Below are positions 53,427-64,000 of a stretch of DNA of 64,000 bases, piece after piece. Every line of letters starts with the position of its first letter. Position 1 is the stretch's first letter. Made by a program: the position numbers and the translations under genes. The notes under the pieces were generated by a model, which was not told the origin of the DNA, made no database searches, and saw only the letters and a program-made list of their open reading frames with translations. Source of the stretch: Actinostola sp. cb2023 (Eukaryota > Cnidaria > Anthozoa > Actiniaria > Actinostolidae); the NCBI GenBank assembly GCA_033675265.1, contig JAUJYZ010000926.1, positions 110,001-174,000 of the forward strand, given 5' to 3'.

Positions 53427-55078
53427 TCCCCTCTTCTGCCAGCTCTAGGCTGGATTGTTGCTATAAAACAATGCAATCAAGTGCATTGTGCGCGACATTG
53501 TGTGCATTGTTATTGAACAAGCATCTGTGGCCTATACCCCTATAAACCAAAACCATACAGTGAACTGTACCTGATCTGAGGTGGGCTGACAAATAGCACC
53601 ATTCAGCATGACAACAGGAGATGAGGAGCCACGTAATATTTTTATGACAAGTTTTCCACTGCGTAAAGCACTACTTAGATAGAGTCTTTAGAGAAAGATA
53701 TTATTGAATAATGTTAGAGTGGTTAATTATCACAAACCTGTGATACAGATTGTACTCAGGCACGGATACAGACCCGTTTACACCGGTTTATGGGAACTGG
53801 TCAGATTTTACAGTTCAATATTACAGATATAGTGCCGAGTTGACTATCTTGAAGAGCGAGTACATGTAGTCTAATTGTTTTAGCATAAACCATCCAGTAG
53901 GTCAGTAGAAAATGACAGAAACATTAGCAACAGACAATAATTCGTCGAGAAACCCATCCTCTGAAACATCAGTAAAACGCGACGATGAAGCGGCCATTTT
54001 GTTTGTTTACCTTTATTCTGGATCTATGAGCTGATAGACCACTAGTAGTGAACCAATCAGATTGCAGGATTTGCGATAGACCACTGGATGGTTTATGCTA
54101 ACATCTGGTTTATGAAAACTACTCTAATATATTTGAGAATCGAATGGTTTAAAGTATTTTATGAATGAAATATAAATAGATAAATAAAAAGGAAACCAAA
54201 AACAAGTGAATCTATTTTCATCAACAAAAAGAAGTCTTCTATAGTTCTGCTTTTGTTGAAGAAATTTGAATGTGAAAAGTTTTGAAAGAAGACATGAAAT
54301 ATTTAGTGTTGTGAAGTGTTGTGAGAAGACAAGCCAATCAACTGCACTGTGAAATATGCCGATCGTAAAACAATTTCAATAATTCATTTCAAGTACTTTA
54401 AATTGTTTAGTAATGTCGATTTTAAATACAGTTTGATCACATAGTTGGTCCATATAGTCATGTCACAAGTTCTTAACATCTGTTAATGTATTTTAAAGCT
54501 TACATTAGATGTGACATATTGTAAACGAGTTGCTTCATATTACACGACGTTTTGAACCCATCAGAATCAAAACATAGAACGTGTTTATGAATCAGGCTCG
54601 CAGGGAATCTTATGACTAATGTTTAAAAACTCTGTACAAATCAATAAACTTCTCACCTGGATCTCTCCAAGCTCGCCTTCATAAGGTCTCTTCCATTTAC
54701 CTCCAAGATTCTGTCTCCTACTTTTAACCGGTTATCTGCGAAAGCTGGACTATTTGGAAGGATTTTTGATATCTGTGCACTTCCCAGAGTAACTTTTGAC
54801 CGTCCTGAAGACTTACTTGAGCTCTTATTGTCCAACACAACCCCAAAGTTCACCGAGCATTTGTCAAACTCGAGTATTACAATCCCTTCAGTTTGTGGTT
54901 GTGAAGGACGCCTTCGATCTTTAGTTCTGGTTTGTAAAACATTGCTGTTGTTGCTATTAGGTATGTCTGTTCTGTCTGACTGACGGGCTGATTCAAGTAC
55001 CATCTCTGCTTTATCATTGTCATCTTTTTGTTTGAGAAAATGATCCAATTCGTTAGCTTTCTTGCTATCAACCGACAT
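28558..55078 (-). CDS. Giant multi-PDZ scaffold protein (18 coding exons, about 3,622 aa)
   Basis: Coding exons on the - strand: 55078-54657, 53685-53571, 52775-52639, 52146-52014, 51552-49236, 49099-49026, 48348-48108, 46868-46745, 46448-46171, 44369-44293, 44217-44169, 44018-43968, 43602-43471, 43111-42813, 42598-37595, 31888-31319, 31143-31021, 29280-28558. Phases agree throughout. An in-frame TGA lies two codons before the ATG. Ten PDZ domains lie at roughly residues 75-165, 183-268, 992-1075, 1143-1225, 1330-1425, 1450-1535, 1745-1830, 3146-3235, 3350-3440 and 3530-3622, with typical GD.ILxVNG cores. Long disordered linkers carry acidic stretches, poly-Pro/SH3-type motifs (KPPVPPKP), three PPxxF motifs and in-frame minisatellites. 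The last PDZ ([15 protein letters not shown]..) resembles the C-terminal PDZ of pro-IL16/PDZD2. There is no catalytic domain, so it is presumably a cortical or junctional scaffold. The joins at 31319 and 31143 are the least certain. Confidence 0.85.
29345..30787. repeat. 118-bp satellite array (scaffold intron)
   Basis: About 12 copies of a 118-bp unit containing gtgtgtaagtacacttcata, tagctaacgtacgataccaa, cgtaccgtaacaagaccgta and cgtgattgtgacgtag. Copies are almost identical, which suggests recent homogenisation. The unit is rich in short palindromes (TACGTA, GTACGT). It lies between exons 31143-31021 and 29280-28558 and ends against a family A MITE. Confidence 0.95.
30788..30962. mobile_element. 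MITE family A, copy 2 (scaffold intron)
   Basis: The left end agagtcgatttcgtatg..tggggaagctacggtac pairs with the right end gtaggtttcccactcatcat followed by acggaaaacgactct. It has clear terminal inverted repeats, a length of about 175 bp, and internal 'ttgattgg' motifs shared with 1165-1380 and 52975-53175. Confidence 0.75.
31186..31318. mobile_element. MITE that fills most of a scaffold intron
   Basis: The ends gatttattattcatgcg and gtgaataataaacccc are inverted. The interior (cacgcaaaat, gctcgcgcgcgcacg, caaaaatggctct) is shared with 32315-32475. It fills most of the 175-bp intron between coding exons 31888-31319 and 31143-31021 and touches the predicted splice donor. Confidence 0.65.
31949..32293. 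mobile_element. MITE with CCCGGGGAGAAGGACTTCCAT ends
   Basis: The left end ggggagaaggacttccat and the right end atggaagtccccctcggg are inverted with a small mismatch, and an inner pair is gatgatcgtc/gacgatcattc. The interior holds 'cccctaaaagat' motifs like those of 17344-17782. It is in the large scaffold intron upstream of exon 31888-31319. Confidence 0.7.
32315..32475. mobile_element. MITE, sister of 31186-31318, at the head of a satellite
   Basis: The ends agatttattattccac and gtggaataataaacccc are inverted. The interior matches 31186-31318 (caaaaatggctct, gctcgcgcgcgcacg). Its right end is the same sequence that recurs in every unit of the 145-bp satellite that follows. Confidence 0.75.
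32455..36968. repeat. 145-bp satellite array, about 31 copies (scaffold intron)
   Basis: The unit runs through gtggaataataaacccctta, tcatgtaatgataggtaatg, acaagtgtatcatgtcataa, gattgttgttgttgtttgtt, then gacctgagctactcttcttc, ttttacgcttttatctttca and tgtttatgttttatagtatt. Copies differ by a few substitutions (atcttt/atattt; tatcgacc/tattgacc) and by TTG-run length. Each unit carries the MITE end gtggaataataaacccctt. The array lies in the intron between exons 42598-37595 and 31888-31319. Confidence 0.97.
36990..37594. repeat. 41-bp minisatellite abutting a splice donor
   Basis: About 14 copies of a 41-bp unit (tactatggttactactagta, ggttgccatgaagtagtgag, t) run directly up to the donor of the 5-kb scaffold exon (exon ends 37595; donor GTATGT). 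The last copy overlaps the first intron bases. Confidence 0.9.
38508..38695 (-). repeat. In-frame 30-bp coding repeat ([10 protein letters not shown])
   Basis: About six to seven copies of a ten-residue acidic unit (consensus [10 protein letters not shown], with [10 protein letters not shown] and INESIP variants) lie inside the 5-kb scaffold exon. Unit length is a multiple of three, so the frame is kept. Confidence 0.85.
38975..39160 (-). repeat. In-frame 27-bp coding repeat (RKASTEHAQ)
   Basis: Seven copies of a nine-residue basic/polar unit (RKASTEHAQ, with EHEQ and RKANTEHAQ variants) lie in the scaffold exon. The DNA unit is gcgcatgctcagtactggct plus ttccttt, and the low divergence points to recent growth. 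Confidence 0.9.
40590..40825 (-). other. Triplicated PPxxF (Homer EVH1 ligand-like) module
   Basis: Within the scaffold exon three motifs fit PPxxF: PPPLF (40819-40805), PPSLF (40717-40703) and PPSLF (40612-40598), near residues 2077, 2111 and 2146. Each is followed by acidic residues (GDEEED, NDDVES, CDDG). PPxxF is the established ligand of the Homer EVH1 domain. A fourth, degenerate copy (PPSIPDD) lies further on. Confidence 0.7.
41010..41125 (-). repeat. In-frame 33-bp coding repeat ([11 protein letters not shown])
   Basis: Four copies of an 11-residue unit lie in the scaffold exon, with V/A and T/A variants. The DNA unit is about ccatagttacccgaccatcg plus agattctctgttt. Confidence 0.85.
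42239..42360 (-). repeat. In-frame 60-bp coding duplication
   Basis: Two tandem copies of a 20-residue unit ([20 protein letters not shown]) occur near the start of the 5-kb exon and are almost identical at the DNA level. Confidence 0.85.
43157..43320. mobile_element. hAT-like MITE, CAGGGGCGGATCCAGG end
   Basis: It begins caggggcggatccaggctta and ends cctacatccatccctg. Small non-autonomous elements with CAGGGGCGGATCCAG ends are common in animal genomes and usually placed in hAT (family knowledge). It is in the scaffold intron between 43471 and 43111. Confidence 0.6.
43727..43901. mobile_element. Foldback MITE, AGAGTTCCAGACTT ends (scaffold intron)
   Basis: The left arm agagttccagacttccggta, then gcattatgagattattacaa, matches the inverse of the right arm, which ends taccgaaagtctggaactct. 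The spacer holds gcttgggctccctgtg, the end motif of another family, so an insertion may be nested here. Confidence 0.75.
44446..46163. mobile_element. TIR element with an internal 42-48-bp tandem array
   Basis: The left end ttaaagcctggtctacacta plus gcgtcgg and the right end ccgacgctagtgtgaaccag plus tcttaa are inverted, with TTAA at both edges. Between them about 33 irregular copies of a unit (taagaggagcttatgaccag, tgtgaactaataatcggaat, cggaatcg) fill 1.55 kb. The array motif (ccagtgtgaact) resembles the terminus, so it likely grew from the ends. The right end lies within ten bases of the donor of exon 46448-46171. Confidence 0.8.
46494..46672. mobile_element. MITE, CACAGGCAGCCCAA family (scaffold intron)
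   Basis: The left end acacaggcagcccaaacatt pairs loosely with the right end ttggactgcctgtgttt. An inner ttgggttccctgtg is a second terminus-like motif. The first 60 bp match 4972-5030. The interior has CG-alternating tracts (gcgcgcgcgcgc). Confidence 0.6.
46885..47035. mobile_element. MITE, TTAAGGCCCCGTCCACACTA ends (scaffold intron)
   Basis: The left end ttaaggccccgtccacacta and the right end tagtgtggacggggtctaat are inverted; the element is about 150 bp. It starts about 17 bp from the acceptor of exon 46868-46745. Confidence 0.8.
47036..47153. mobile_element. MITE with near-perfect 38-bp TIRs (scaffold intron)
   Basis: The left arm tatgccgtgtttacacttga, then gcgctctaccaaggtacaa, is the inverse of the right arm ttgtaccttggtagagcgct, then caagtgtaaacacggcata. 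The spacer is about 40 bp. It is directly adjacent to the previous element. Confidence 0.9.
47206..47512. mobile_element. Foldback element, arms about 130 bp (scaffold intron)
   Basis: The left arm (cagtcaatgtcattaacgtt, gtccagctaaaaagagatta, acactacaataaatgtcaca) is inverted in the right arm ending gtccagctaaa-type, then aacgttaatgacattgactg. An adjoining pair (gctaattgcataatcgttgt at 47511 and its inverse near 47765-47785) suggests a second nested element. Confidence 0.85.
49480..49625 (-). repeat. In-frame 36-bp coding repeat ([12 protein letters not shown])
   Basis: Four near-identical copies of a 12-residue unit lie in scaffold exon 51552-49236, shortly before PDZ3. The low divergence indicates recent amplification. 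Confidence 0.9.
50495..51210 (-). repeat. In-frame 51-bp coding minisatellite (14 copies)
   Basis: Fourteen copies of a 17-residue unit ([17 protein letters not shown], with SG and RG variants) lie in scaffold exon 51552-49236. The DNA unit contains ggtaacaggggcgtggttac, itself a partial palindrome. The order of variants repeats every five units (a 255-bp higher-order repeat). The unit is open in at least three frames, so long shadow frames on both strands should be ignored. Confidence 0.95.
51600..51765. repeat. Tandem duplication of about 75 bp in a scaffold intron
   Basis: Two copies of ggtccggtatcctaagaaat, cgcgcgctct(c/g)attggt, ttgaagcgcgcggaattttc stand in tandem, followed by a partial third. 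A diverged relative occurs at about 56388-56450. It is probably a degenerate element. Confidence 0.65.
52185..52375. repeat. 51-bp tandem repeat in the PDZ2 intron
   Basis: Nearly four copies of ggtatggtagggatgtatta, taccagtgatgtcatcagac, aacatcagagg lie in the intron splitting PDZ2 (exons 52775-52639 and 52146-52014). It is unrelated in sequence to the 51-bp coding repeat. Confidence 0.85.
52975..53175. mobile_element. MITE family A, copy 3 (scaffold intron)
   Basis: The left end tgagtgatgagtgggaagta and the right end gtaggtttcccactcataca are inverted, with the shared interior aagcattctgattggttgag. It is most similar to 1165-1380. Confidence 0.75.
53214..53425. repeat. Poly-G and poly-C tracts (scaffold intron)
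   Basis: A G tract at about 53214-53232 and an interrupted C/CT tract at about 53356-53424 lie 120 bp apart. Long homopolymers of this kind are prone to assembly length error. Confidence 0.85.
53879..54102. mobile_element. MITE with TTAGCATAAACCATCCAGT ends (scaffold intron 1)
   Basis: A sister of the inner element at 25282-25502, with the same inverted ends and the same interior (ccattttgtttgtttacct, gagctgatagaccactagta, caatcagattgcaggattt). It is in the intron between the first two scaffold coding exons. Confidence 0.85.
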
Positions 55079-55547
55079 TACTCATAACTATTTGCCTTCA
55101 CAACGTGCGTCTTGACCGTCTTGTAACGTAGTGCTCGGGTCACTCGATCAGTTTCGAAACCTTCATGGTTCTTTGGAAGGTTTCATGTTGTTAGAGAGCT
55201 ATCTTCCTCCAGGTTTTAAACCTACTTGGTAGCAAAAGAAACTCATAACATAAACACAACACTTTTATAATGTCGCACCAAAGGGATGTTTGCTTTCAGA
55301 TGTCAACTTCAATAATGCGTGACGTAATGTCAACACATGTACACTCTCCATACCCCGGAGCGGAATGATTTGCAACCACCGAGTTGCAGGCGTTTTCGTT
55401 TTGTGGGGATTTTGAGGAGAACTTTGCAAATTCCTCTTCAGTTCGTTTCTCTCAGAAGGCTACCACATTCATTTTTTTAAATATATAAAATTATAATATA
55501 CTAAAATGTAAAGTATGGACTGGACTGGAAAAATTTTGGTTATTTAC

Positions 55548-55753
55548 TTAGGATGCGTTCGATAGACCTTATTCCGGAATGGAATACTTGGAATAATACG
55601 GAAGTCAATTGACTGGATTACTGAATACGGAAAAAACATTCTGCTCATCATAGCAGAATGCTTGGAATAGTCCGGAATAATGACATCATCCATCTGCCCC
55701 AGAATCTGGAATTATTCCTATTCCGGAATAAGGTCAATTGAACGCACCCTTAG
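55548..55753. mobile_element. hAT-like MITE with GGATGCGTTCGATAGACC ends
   Basis: The left end taaggatgcgttcgatagac, then attccgg, is inverted in the right end ccggaataaggtcaattg, then aacgcacccttag. A (G)GGTGCGTTC terminus is typical of small hAT derivatives (family knowledge). The interior has a hairpin, acattctgctcatcatagcagaatg-like. Confidence 0.75.
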
Positions 55754-56439
55754 GTTCTTTTAAAAATAGGTTCTTATTTTCTTAAGAGGTAAATATACTT
55801 GTTTTTATACTCAGCATTCCTGTGAATGAGAAAGTCCTAGGACAAAGATTGGCTCTAAATAATATTCATAATAATAATATGAGGAGTTGTCCAGGAGTAC
55901 AGGAGTTGTTGTTTTGTTATTCTAATTTCCACTTTTGTTTTCTATCTCAGAAGTGAGCCAAGCCCGCATATCAATATTATTTAAGAATCGTCAATGGATG
56001 AGGGCAAACTGATTGGGGTTCCTGTGGACGAGGGAGATTGGGGAAGAGGTTAAAATGCCAAAATTTTAGCCTAAGGTTCTAAATCACTAAATTATTGTGT
56101 GGGTTCTTGCTGTATTTGTTGAATTCTTGGTTTGCAATCAATCCCTTGAGAATCAAGAGATAAAGACACGGCAGCCATGTTGGTTGAACAAACAATAGAC
56201 ACTAATTAGCAATCTTTTGTTGAAGTTCAACCAAGATGGCCACCGTGACGTGTAATAATCTACATGTAATAATCTAGTGTATTGCAAACCAGCAATACAT
56301 GTAGATTATTATCAAGTGGATCAATAATATTGATGTGGTTATCCAATAAATGAATCGACCGGATAACAATTTTAATTTTTTTTTCAGTCCAGTATCCTAA
56401 GAAATCACACACTCCGATTGGTTGTTGAAGAGGGTAGGA

Positions 56440-56585
56440 AATTCCTAGAGTGCAATTTAGAAAAGCTTGAAAACTAAATAACTAATTAGTACTAAATAGC
56501 ACTAATGAAACAATAGACAATAGGTAGTACTATTTAAAATTAGTACTATTTCATGCTTTTCTAAATTGCACTCAGTATATCTGAC
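56440..56585. mobile_element. Palindromic MITE, family with 59555-59695
   Basis: The arms gtgcaatttagaaaagc and gcttttctaaattgcac flank an inner pair built on 'aactaattagtactaaatag'. The same inner motif, with other ends (atatgtccatgaaac), occurs at 59555-59695. Confidence 0.75.
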
Positions 56586-57085
56586 CATGTTTTCTTTCTT
56601 TTTTGTTTTATTTGTTGTGTGCTTTGTTTTTTTTTTGTTTTTTTTTTTTGCAGTTCATGTTTTGAGTAGTCATGGCTGGCAGTTGGCGAAAAATAACACA
56701 CACAAAAAAAAAAAGGTATTTACCGGCCTTGGTCAATCCGGATAGGGAAAAACTGTGCCTCGGCCTTGGAAACGGACCTCGCCCTGTCTGTATACTCAAG
56801 ACCTCGGGCACAGTTTTTTCCTATCCAAACCTGACTGATAAATAACCTCTATATCTAGCCTGTGAGTCAGCCAGTGTACTTCCTCTCTCTCCCTCCCCCC
56901 CCCTTCCCCTTCCTTTCCCAGGTCCAGGAAACATGACAACCAAGGACATTAATTTCTTCTTCTCTGGGCAACTAATGTATTAACCAAAGAGTTCACTTTG
57001 CACGTAGTTCACCCATTTTCACTGAACACATGTTTCAAACAAGGTGGTATTTTATTATTATTTTATACACTGCTGCATCTGACAT

Positions 57086-61056
<3,971 letters not shown>

Positions 61057-61657
61057 ACTGCTGAAGATCCAAAAGAAAAATAATTATTTCCAAGACAATC
61101 AACGTGCCTATAAGCTTACTAGTAGAGTCGAGTCGAGTAGACCACTATAAAGACTCTAGTCTCTAGTAATATCATGGCAATTTCGAGGCACTTAGGGATA
61201 CTTCCACTACATAATATAATAAACATAGTATCTCATATTATCTGGATTTATTTCATCATCACAACTGTTTGAGTATTGGAGATGGCAAAAATCGTGTCCT
61301 TTCAAATAATCCGAAAAATAATGTCTTCATCGGAAAAGATGGTAAAAAATAGACATCACATAAAAATGTCCATATATTGTTCTATCACTCTGACATTCCA
61401 GCAGCTTCTACGTCAATGGATTGTTGAGATATCGTTGGATTATTATAACAATTCTCTGTTCTTTTTACCTTCACTATGTCCTGAAGCAAAGAGGACATTA
61501 CCCAAAAGGCTGTTCGCATAAACTTGATTCGCGCATGCGCATTTTATGATTGCAAAATGGCCGCCAGCTGAGCTTTTAATTTTTATCAGAAAAGAGCAAT
61601 TTAGACGTGTTTCTTTGACTTGTACAAGGATCTAGATACCTTTAACATTGGTGCAAC
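61057..61657. promoter_or_regulatory. Bidirectional promoter between RPL17 and the nucleoplasmin-like gene
   Basis: The 0.6-kb divergent gap contains TCGCGCATGCGCA (61529-61541), a match to the NRF1 consensus YGCGCATGCGCR, and AAAATGGCCGCCAG (about 61555-61568), close to the YY1 core. Both lie within 130 bp of the + strand ATG. Such sites often mark housekeeping and ribosomal-protein promoters. A 5'UTR intron of RPL17 may also lie here; I could not place it. Confidence 0.55.
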
Positions 61658-63831
61658 ATGTTTTGGGGTAAGCTTTATCATAAAATGTGCTGATAAATTA
61701 TTTCTGATCATTTAAATAGGGATATTTCATTGATAACATTTGCGCACGCTGTCGCTTGCTTGGTTGTTTGTGTATAAAAGAACCAACATTTAACTGTGTC
61801 ATTCACCGGTATTTTCTTCTTCTTCTTAGTTTCTGATCGATTTAGATGTTTCACGAAATGTGTAATATTTTTAATGGGCGAAAAGGCTATGAAAACTGCA
61901 CAACTTGTGTTTGTTTGGGGGGAGGGGTGGGGACATCATCTTCTAGTTCTAGCCATGTGCAATGTAGATCATTCTACAGTCCACTAGTACAATGAACAAT
62001 AGTACCAAGTGGAGGTTGACATTCCTGGGCATTGACAAAATACAGTTGTAAACACCAACAATATAATGACATTGATTTTCAAGATCAGAATATTATACTA
62101 AATAATAAAATAATACTAGTATATCTAACTATCTTTCAATAATAAAGAATTATTGTTGTTGTTGTTCATCTGTTGCCATCTGAAAAAGCAATTATTATTC
62201 ATGAATATTTTTTGGGAAAATTTCATCAATTTTTTTAAATAAAATCCTGAGAAGATATCGTGAATGACATTTTTAGAGTTTTAGTATGGTATTTTGTCTT
62301 CATGCATATTCTGCGTAGTATTTTGATCTTGAAAATTATCATGTGTGAATAAGGTCTATAATCACAACAACACTGTAAAATGCTTTCTTCATAACTTCCT
62401 CTCATTACATGCTGTCAGGAATCACTTTAGATGTTGGGAAGCGTTACACTCAAACTGTAGAGAAGTCCTTTCATCTGTCTATGGCAGCGTTAGGTTTTAA
62501 CAACACAACTTCTAATCCTGTCACTGTCCTGGTGGAAGTAGATAAGGCACAGTTTGCTCTTTGTACTTTACAACCTGGAAAAATTCCGCAACAGACACTG
62601 GATATTGCTTTTACCGAGGGAGAAGAGATAACATTTTCCACTGAAGGCAACAATGAAGTACATCTTACAGGTCAGTTAACACATCTGTTCATTTGTCATG
62701 TTCAGGGATTTCATCACCATCCATAACATCTACTTTTGTCAATTCCATCTCACAAATTTTAGATGTAATTGTGACAACCTCAGAGTTACTCGAAATAAAA
62801 TTTATCTATCTATCTACCCATGGATACCATAATTTCACCACCTATGGATACCATAATTTCACCACCCATGGATACCATAATTTCACCACCCATGGATACC
62901 ATAATTTCACCACCCATGGATACCATAATTTCACCACCCATGGATACCATAATTTCACCACCCATGGATACCATAATTTCACCACCCATGGAACCATAAT
63001 TTCACCACCATGGATACCATAATTTCACCACCCATGGATACCATAATTTCACCACCCATGGATACCATAATTTCACCACCCATGGATACCATAATTTCAC
63101 CACCCATGGATACCATAATTTCACCACCCATGGATACCATAATTTCACCACCCATGAATACCATAATTTCACCACCCATGGATACCATAATTTCACCACC
63201 CATGGATACCAAAATTTCACCACCCATGGATACCAAAATTTCCTTGTTATGTTTGTTAGGATATCTTGTTGAAGAACCGGAAGCTGTAGATGTTGATGAC
63301 ATGGAGGATTTCTCTATGGAGAGTGAAGAATCTGCTTCAGAATCGGAAAGTAATGAATCAAGTTCTGAAAATGAAGAAGATGGTGAATCGTCAGATAATC
63401 CTGTAACACTGCAGCATTTACTTGTTGGTGAAAATGTTGCAGAGGAAGATGAACAATCTGATGATGACTGGGATCCTTGTAAAGACAATCCTTCCCCAAA
63501 GAAGAAAACTAAAAGCACTAAAAAATCTCCAAAGCACAAGAACATAAAAAATTCAGAATCAAATGGTAAAAATATATCCAATGGTTCCCAGCAAGAAGGT
63601 GGTTTAACATCCTTGCTGTTTAGTGAATTACTCCCAAGTAGTGATGATGAAAGTGAAGATTATACCCCAAATAAGATAAAGAAAGGTCAACAAGTACACA
63701 AGAGTTTAGGTTCAAAGAAAAAAGGGAAAAAAAGAAAATTACAAGAAAATAATGAAACAGAAATTACAAAAACTGAATCTGAGAAATCAAAAAAGGCAAA
63801 GAAGAGAACTCATAAAGTTGGTAGAGAGTGA
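61658..63831 (+). CDS. Nucleoplasmin-like nuclear protein of the FKBP39/46 family (3 exons, 277 aa as read)
   Basis: Exons: 61658-61667 (ATGTTTTGGG, donor GTAAGC), 62419-62670, 63260-63831. The joins rebuild MFWGITLDVGKRYTQTVEKS, and VHLTG|YLVEEPE spans the second junction. Residues 1 to about 98 form the nucleoplasmin-like (NPL) pentamer domain seen at the N-terminus of insect FKBP39/FKBP46 and plant FKBP53, with LCTLQPGK.PQQ.LD and EGEEITFSTEG. Then come acidic Ser/Glu/Asp tracts, a Lys-rich patch (SPKKKTKSTKKSPKHK), a second acidic segment and a basic, NLS-like tail (KKKGKKRKL, KSKKAKKRTHK). The likely role is a nuclear histone chaperone. In relatives an FKBP prolyl isomerase domain follows. 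Here a TGA closes the frame at 63831, but a possible donor (GTTG|GTAGAG) just before it could splice to an FKBP domain beyond the window. Confidence 0.85.
62815..63240. repeat. 24-bp minisatellite adjoining a splice acceptor
   Basis: About 17 copies of ccatggataccataatttca plus ccac lie in the second intron of the nucleoplasmin-like gene; the last copy ends 18 bp before the acceptor AG at 63258-63259. The unit length is divisible by three, so frames stay open on both strands (MDTIISPP on +), and one + frame runs straight into exon 3. Confidence 0.9.
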
Positions 63832-64000
63832 TACAACGTAGTACTGGGATTAATGCCAGGTGTAACTGCTAACATCATACATAAAAGACTGATATATTGA
63901 CCAAGTTGAATGTCTGAGGTTACCAGTTATGCCAGGCATTATGCAACTTACCCCAGAAGTTTAACGATTAGAACATTTTGCTCTTATTATTGGTATTTTA
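63832..64000. other. 3' flank or intron of the nucleoplasmin-like gene
   Basis: 169 bp reach the window edge. I saw no polyadenylation signal and no FKBP-coding sequence, so it could be a 3'UTR or the start of an intron. Confidence 0.3.

Larger units (their letters stand above)
55079..57085. other. Scaffold 5' flank and RPL17 3' flank
   Basis: It contains the scaffold's presumed promoter (nothing specific recognised), a hAT-like MITE (55548-55753), a repeat-derived stretch (56130-56300), a palindromic MITE (56440-56585) and T-rich tracts near 56590-56660. AATAAA on the - strand at about 57055-57047 is a likely RPL17 polyadenylation signal. No gene was seen. Confidence 0.45.

Noticed and set aside
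53137..53545. Poly-proline open frames on the + strand
   Set aside because: Translation of a poly-C/CT tract in an intron; frame and length depend on homopolymer length.

Overview
The window is eukaryotic and metazoan. Genes are split into many short exons with GT-AG introns, and the proteins include Homer, a multi-PDZ scaffold, GOLPH3 and a nucleoplasmin-like FKBP-family nuclear protein. The DNA is AT-rich and full of short inverted-repeat DNA elements (MITEs), poly-G/poly-C tracts and tandem arrays. This suits a marine invertebrate, possibly an early-branching one; the species cannot be fixed from the sequence alone.

Layout. (1) 1-7338, + strand: the 3' part of a ClC-6/7-type chloride/proton exchanger, beginning upstream of the window. 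(2) 7490-8790: a G-rich minisatellite between two convergent genes. (3) 9384-22598, - strand: a complete Homer gene (9 coding exons, 378 aa) whose introns hold several MITEs, two minisatellites and an odd region with seven copies of one 14-bp motif. (4) 24160-25996, + strand: a complete GOLPH3 gene (3 coding exons, 284 aa), head-to-head with Homer. (5) 28558-55078, - strand: a giant scaffold gene that I assemble into 18 coding exons, about 3,622 aa, with ten PDZ domains. All splice phases agree. It holds two large satellites (118-bp and 145-bp units), a transposon whose interior became a tandem array, and several in-frame coding minisatellites. (6) 57086-61056, - strand: complete RPL17 (uL22; 4 coding exons, 185 aa). 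(7) 61658-63831, + strand: a nucleoplasmin-like nuclear protein of the FKBP39/46 family, divergent from RPL17, with no FKBP domain inside the window.

Functional links. Homer binds PPxxF peptides through its EVH1 domain. The scaffold gene in the same window carries three PPxxF motifs (PPPLF, PPSLF, PPSLF) in a repeated acidic module, so the two products are candidate partners, in the manner of Homer and Shank. The RPL17/nucleoplasmin-like pair shares a 0.6-kb intergenic region with an NRF1-like and a YY1-like site, which suggests a bidirectional housekeeping promoter. GOLPH3 also has a YY1-like site just upstream of its start.

The strongest unusual themes are: (a) transposon or minisatellite DNA that runs right up to splice sites, including one intron that is largely a MITE; (b) satellites that seem to have grown from transposon ends; (c) recent expansion of 27-51 bp repeats inside the scaffold's coding exons; (d) the mirror-image cluster of the 14-bp motif in a Homer intron. 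All coordinates, exon joins and copy numbers were derived by eye; no database search was run.
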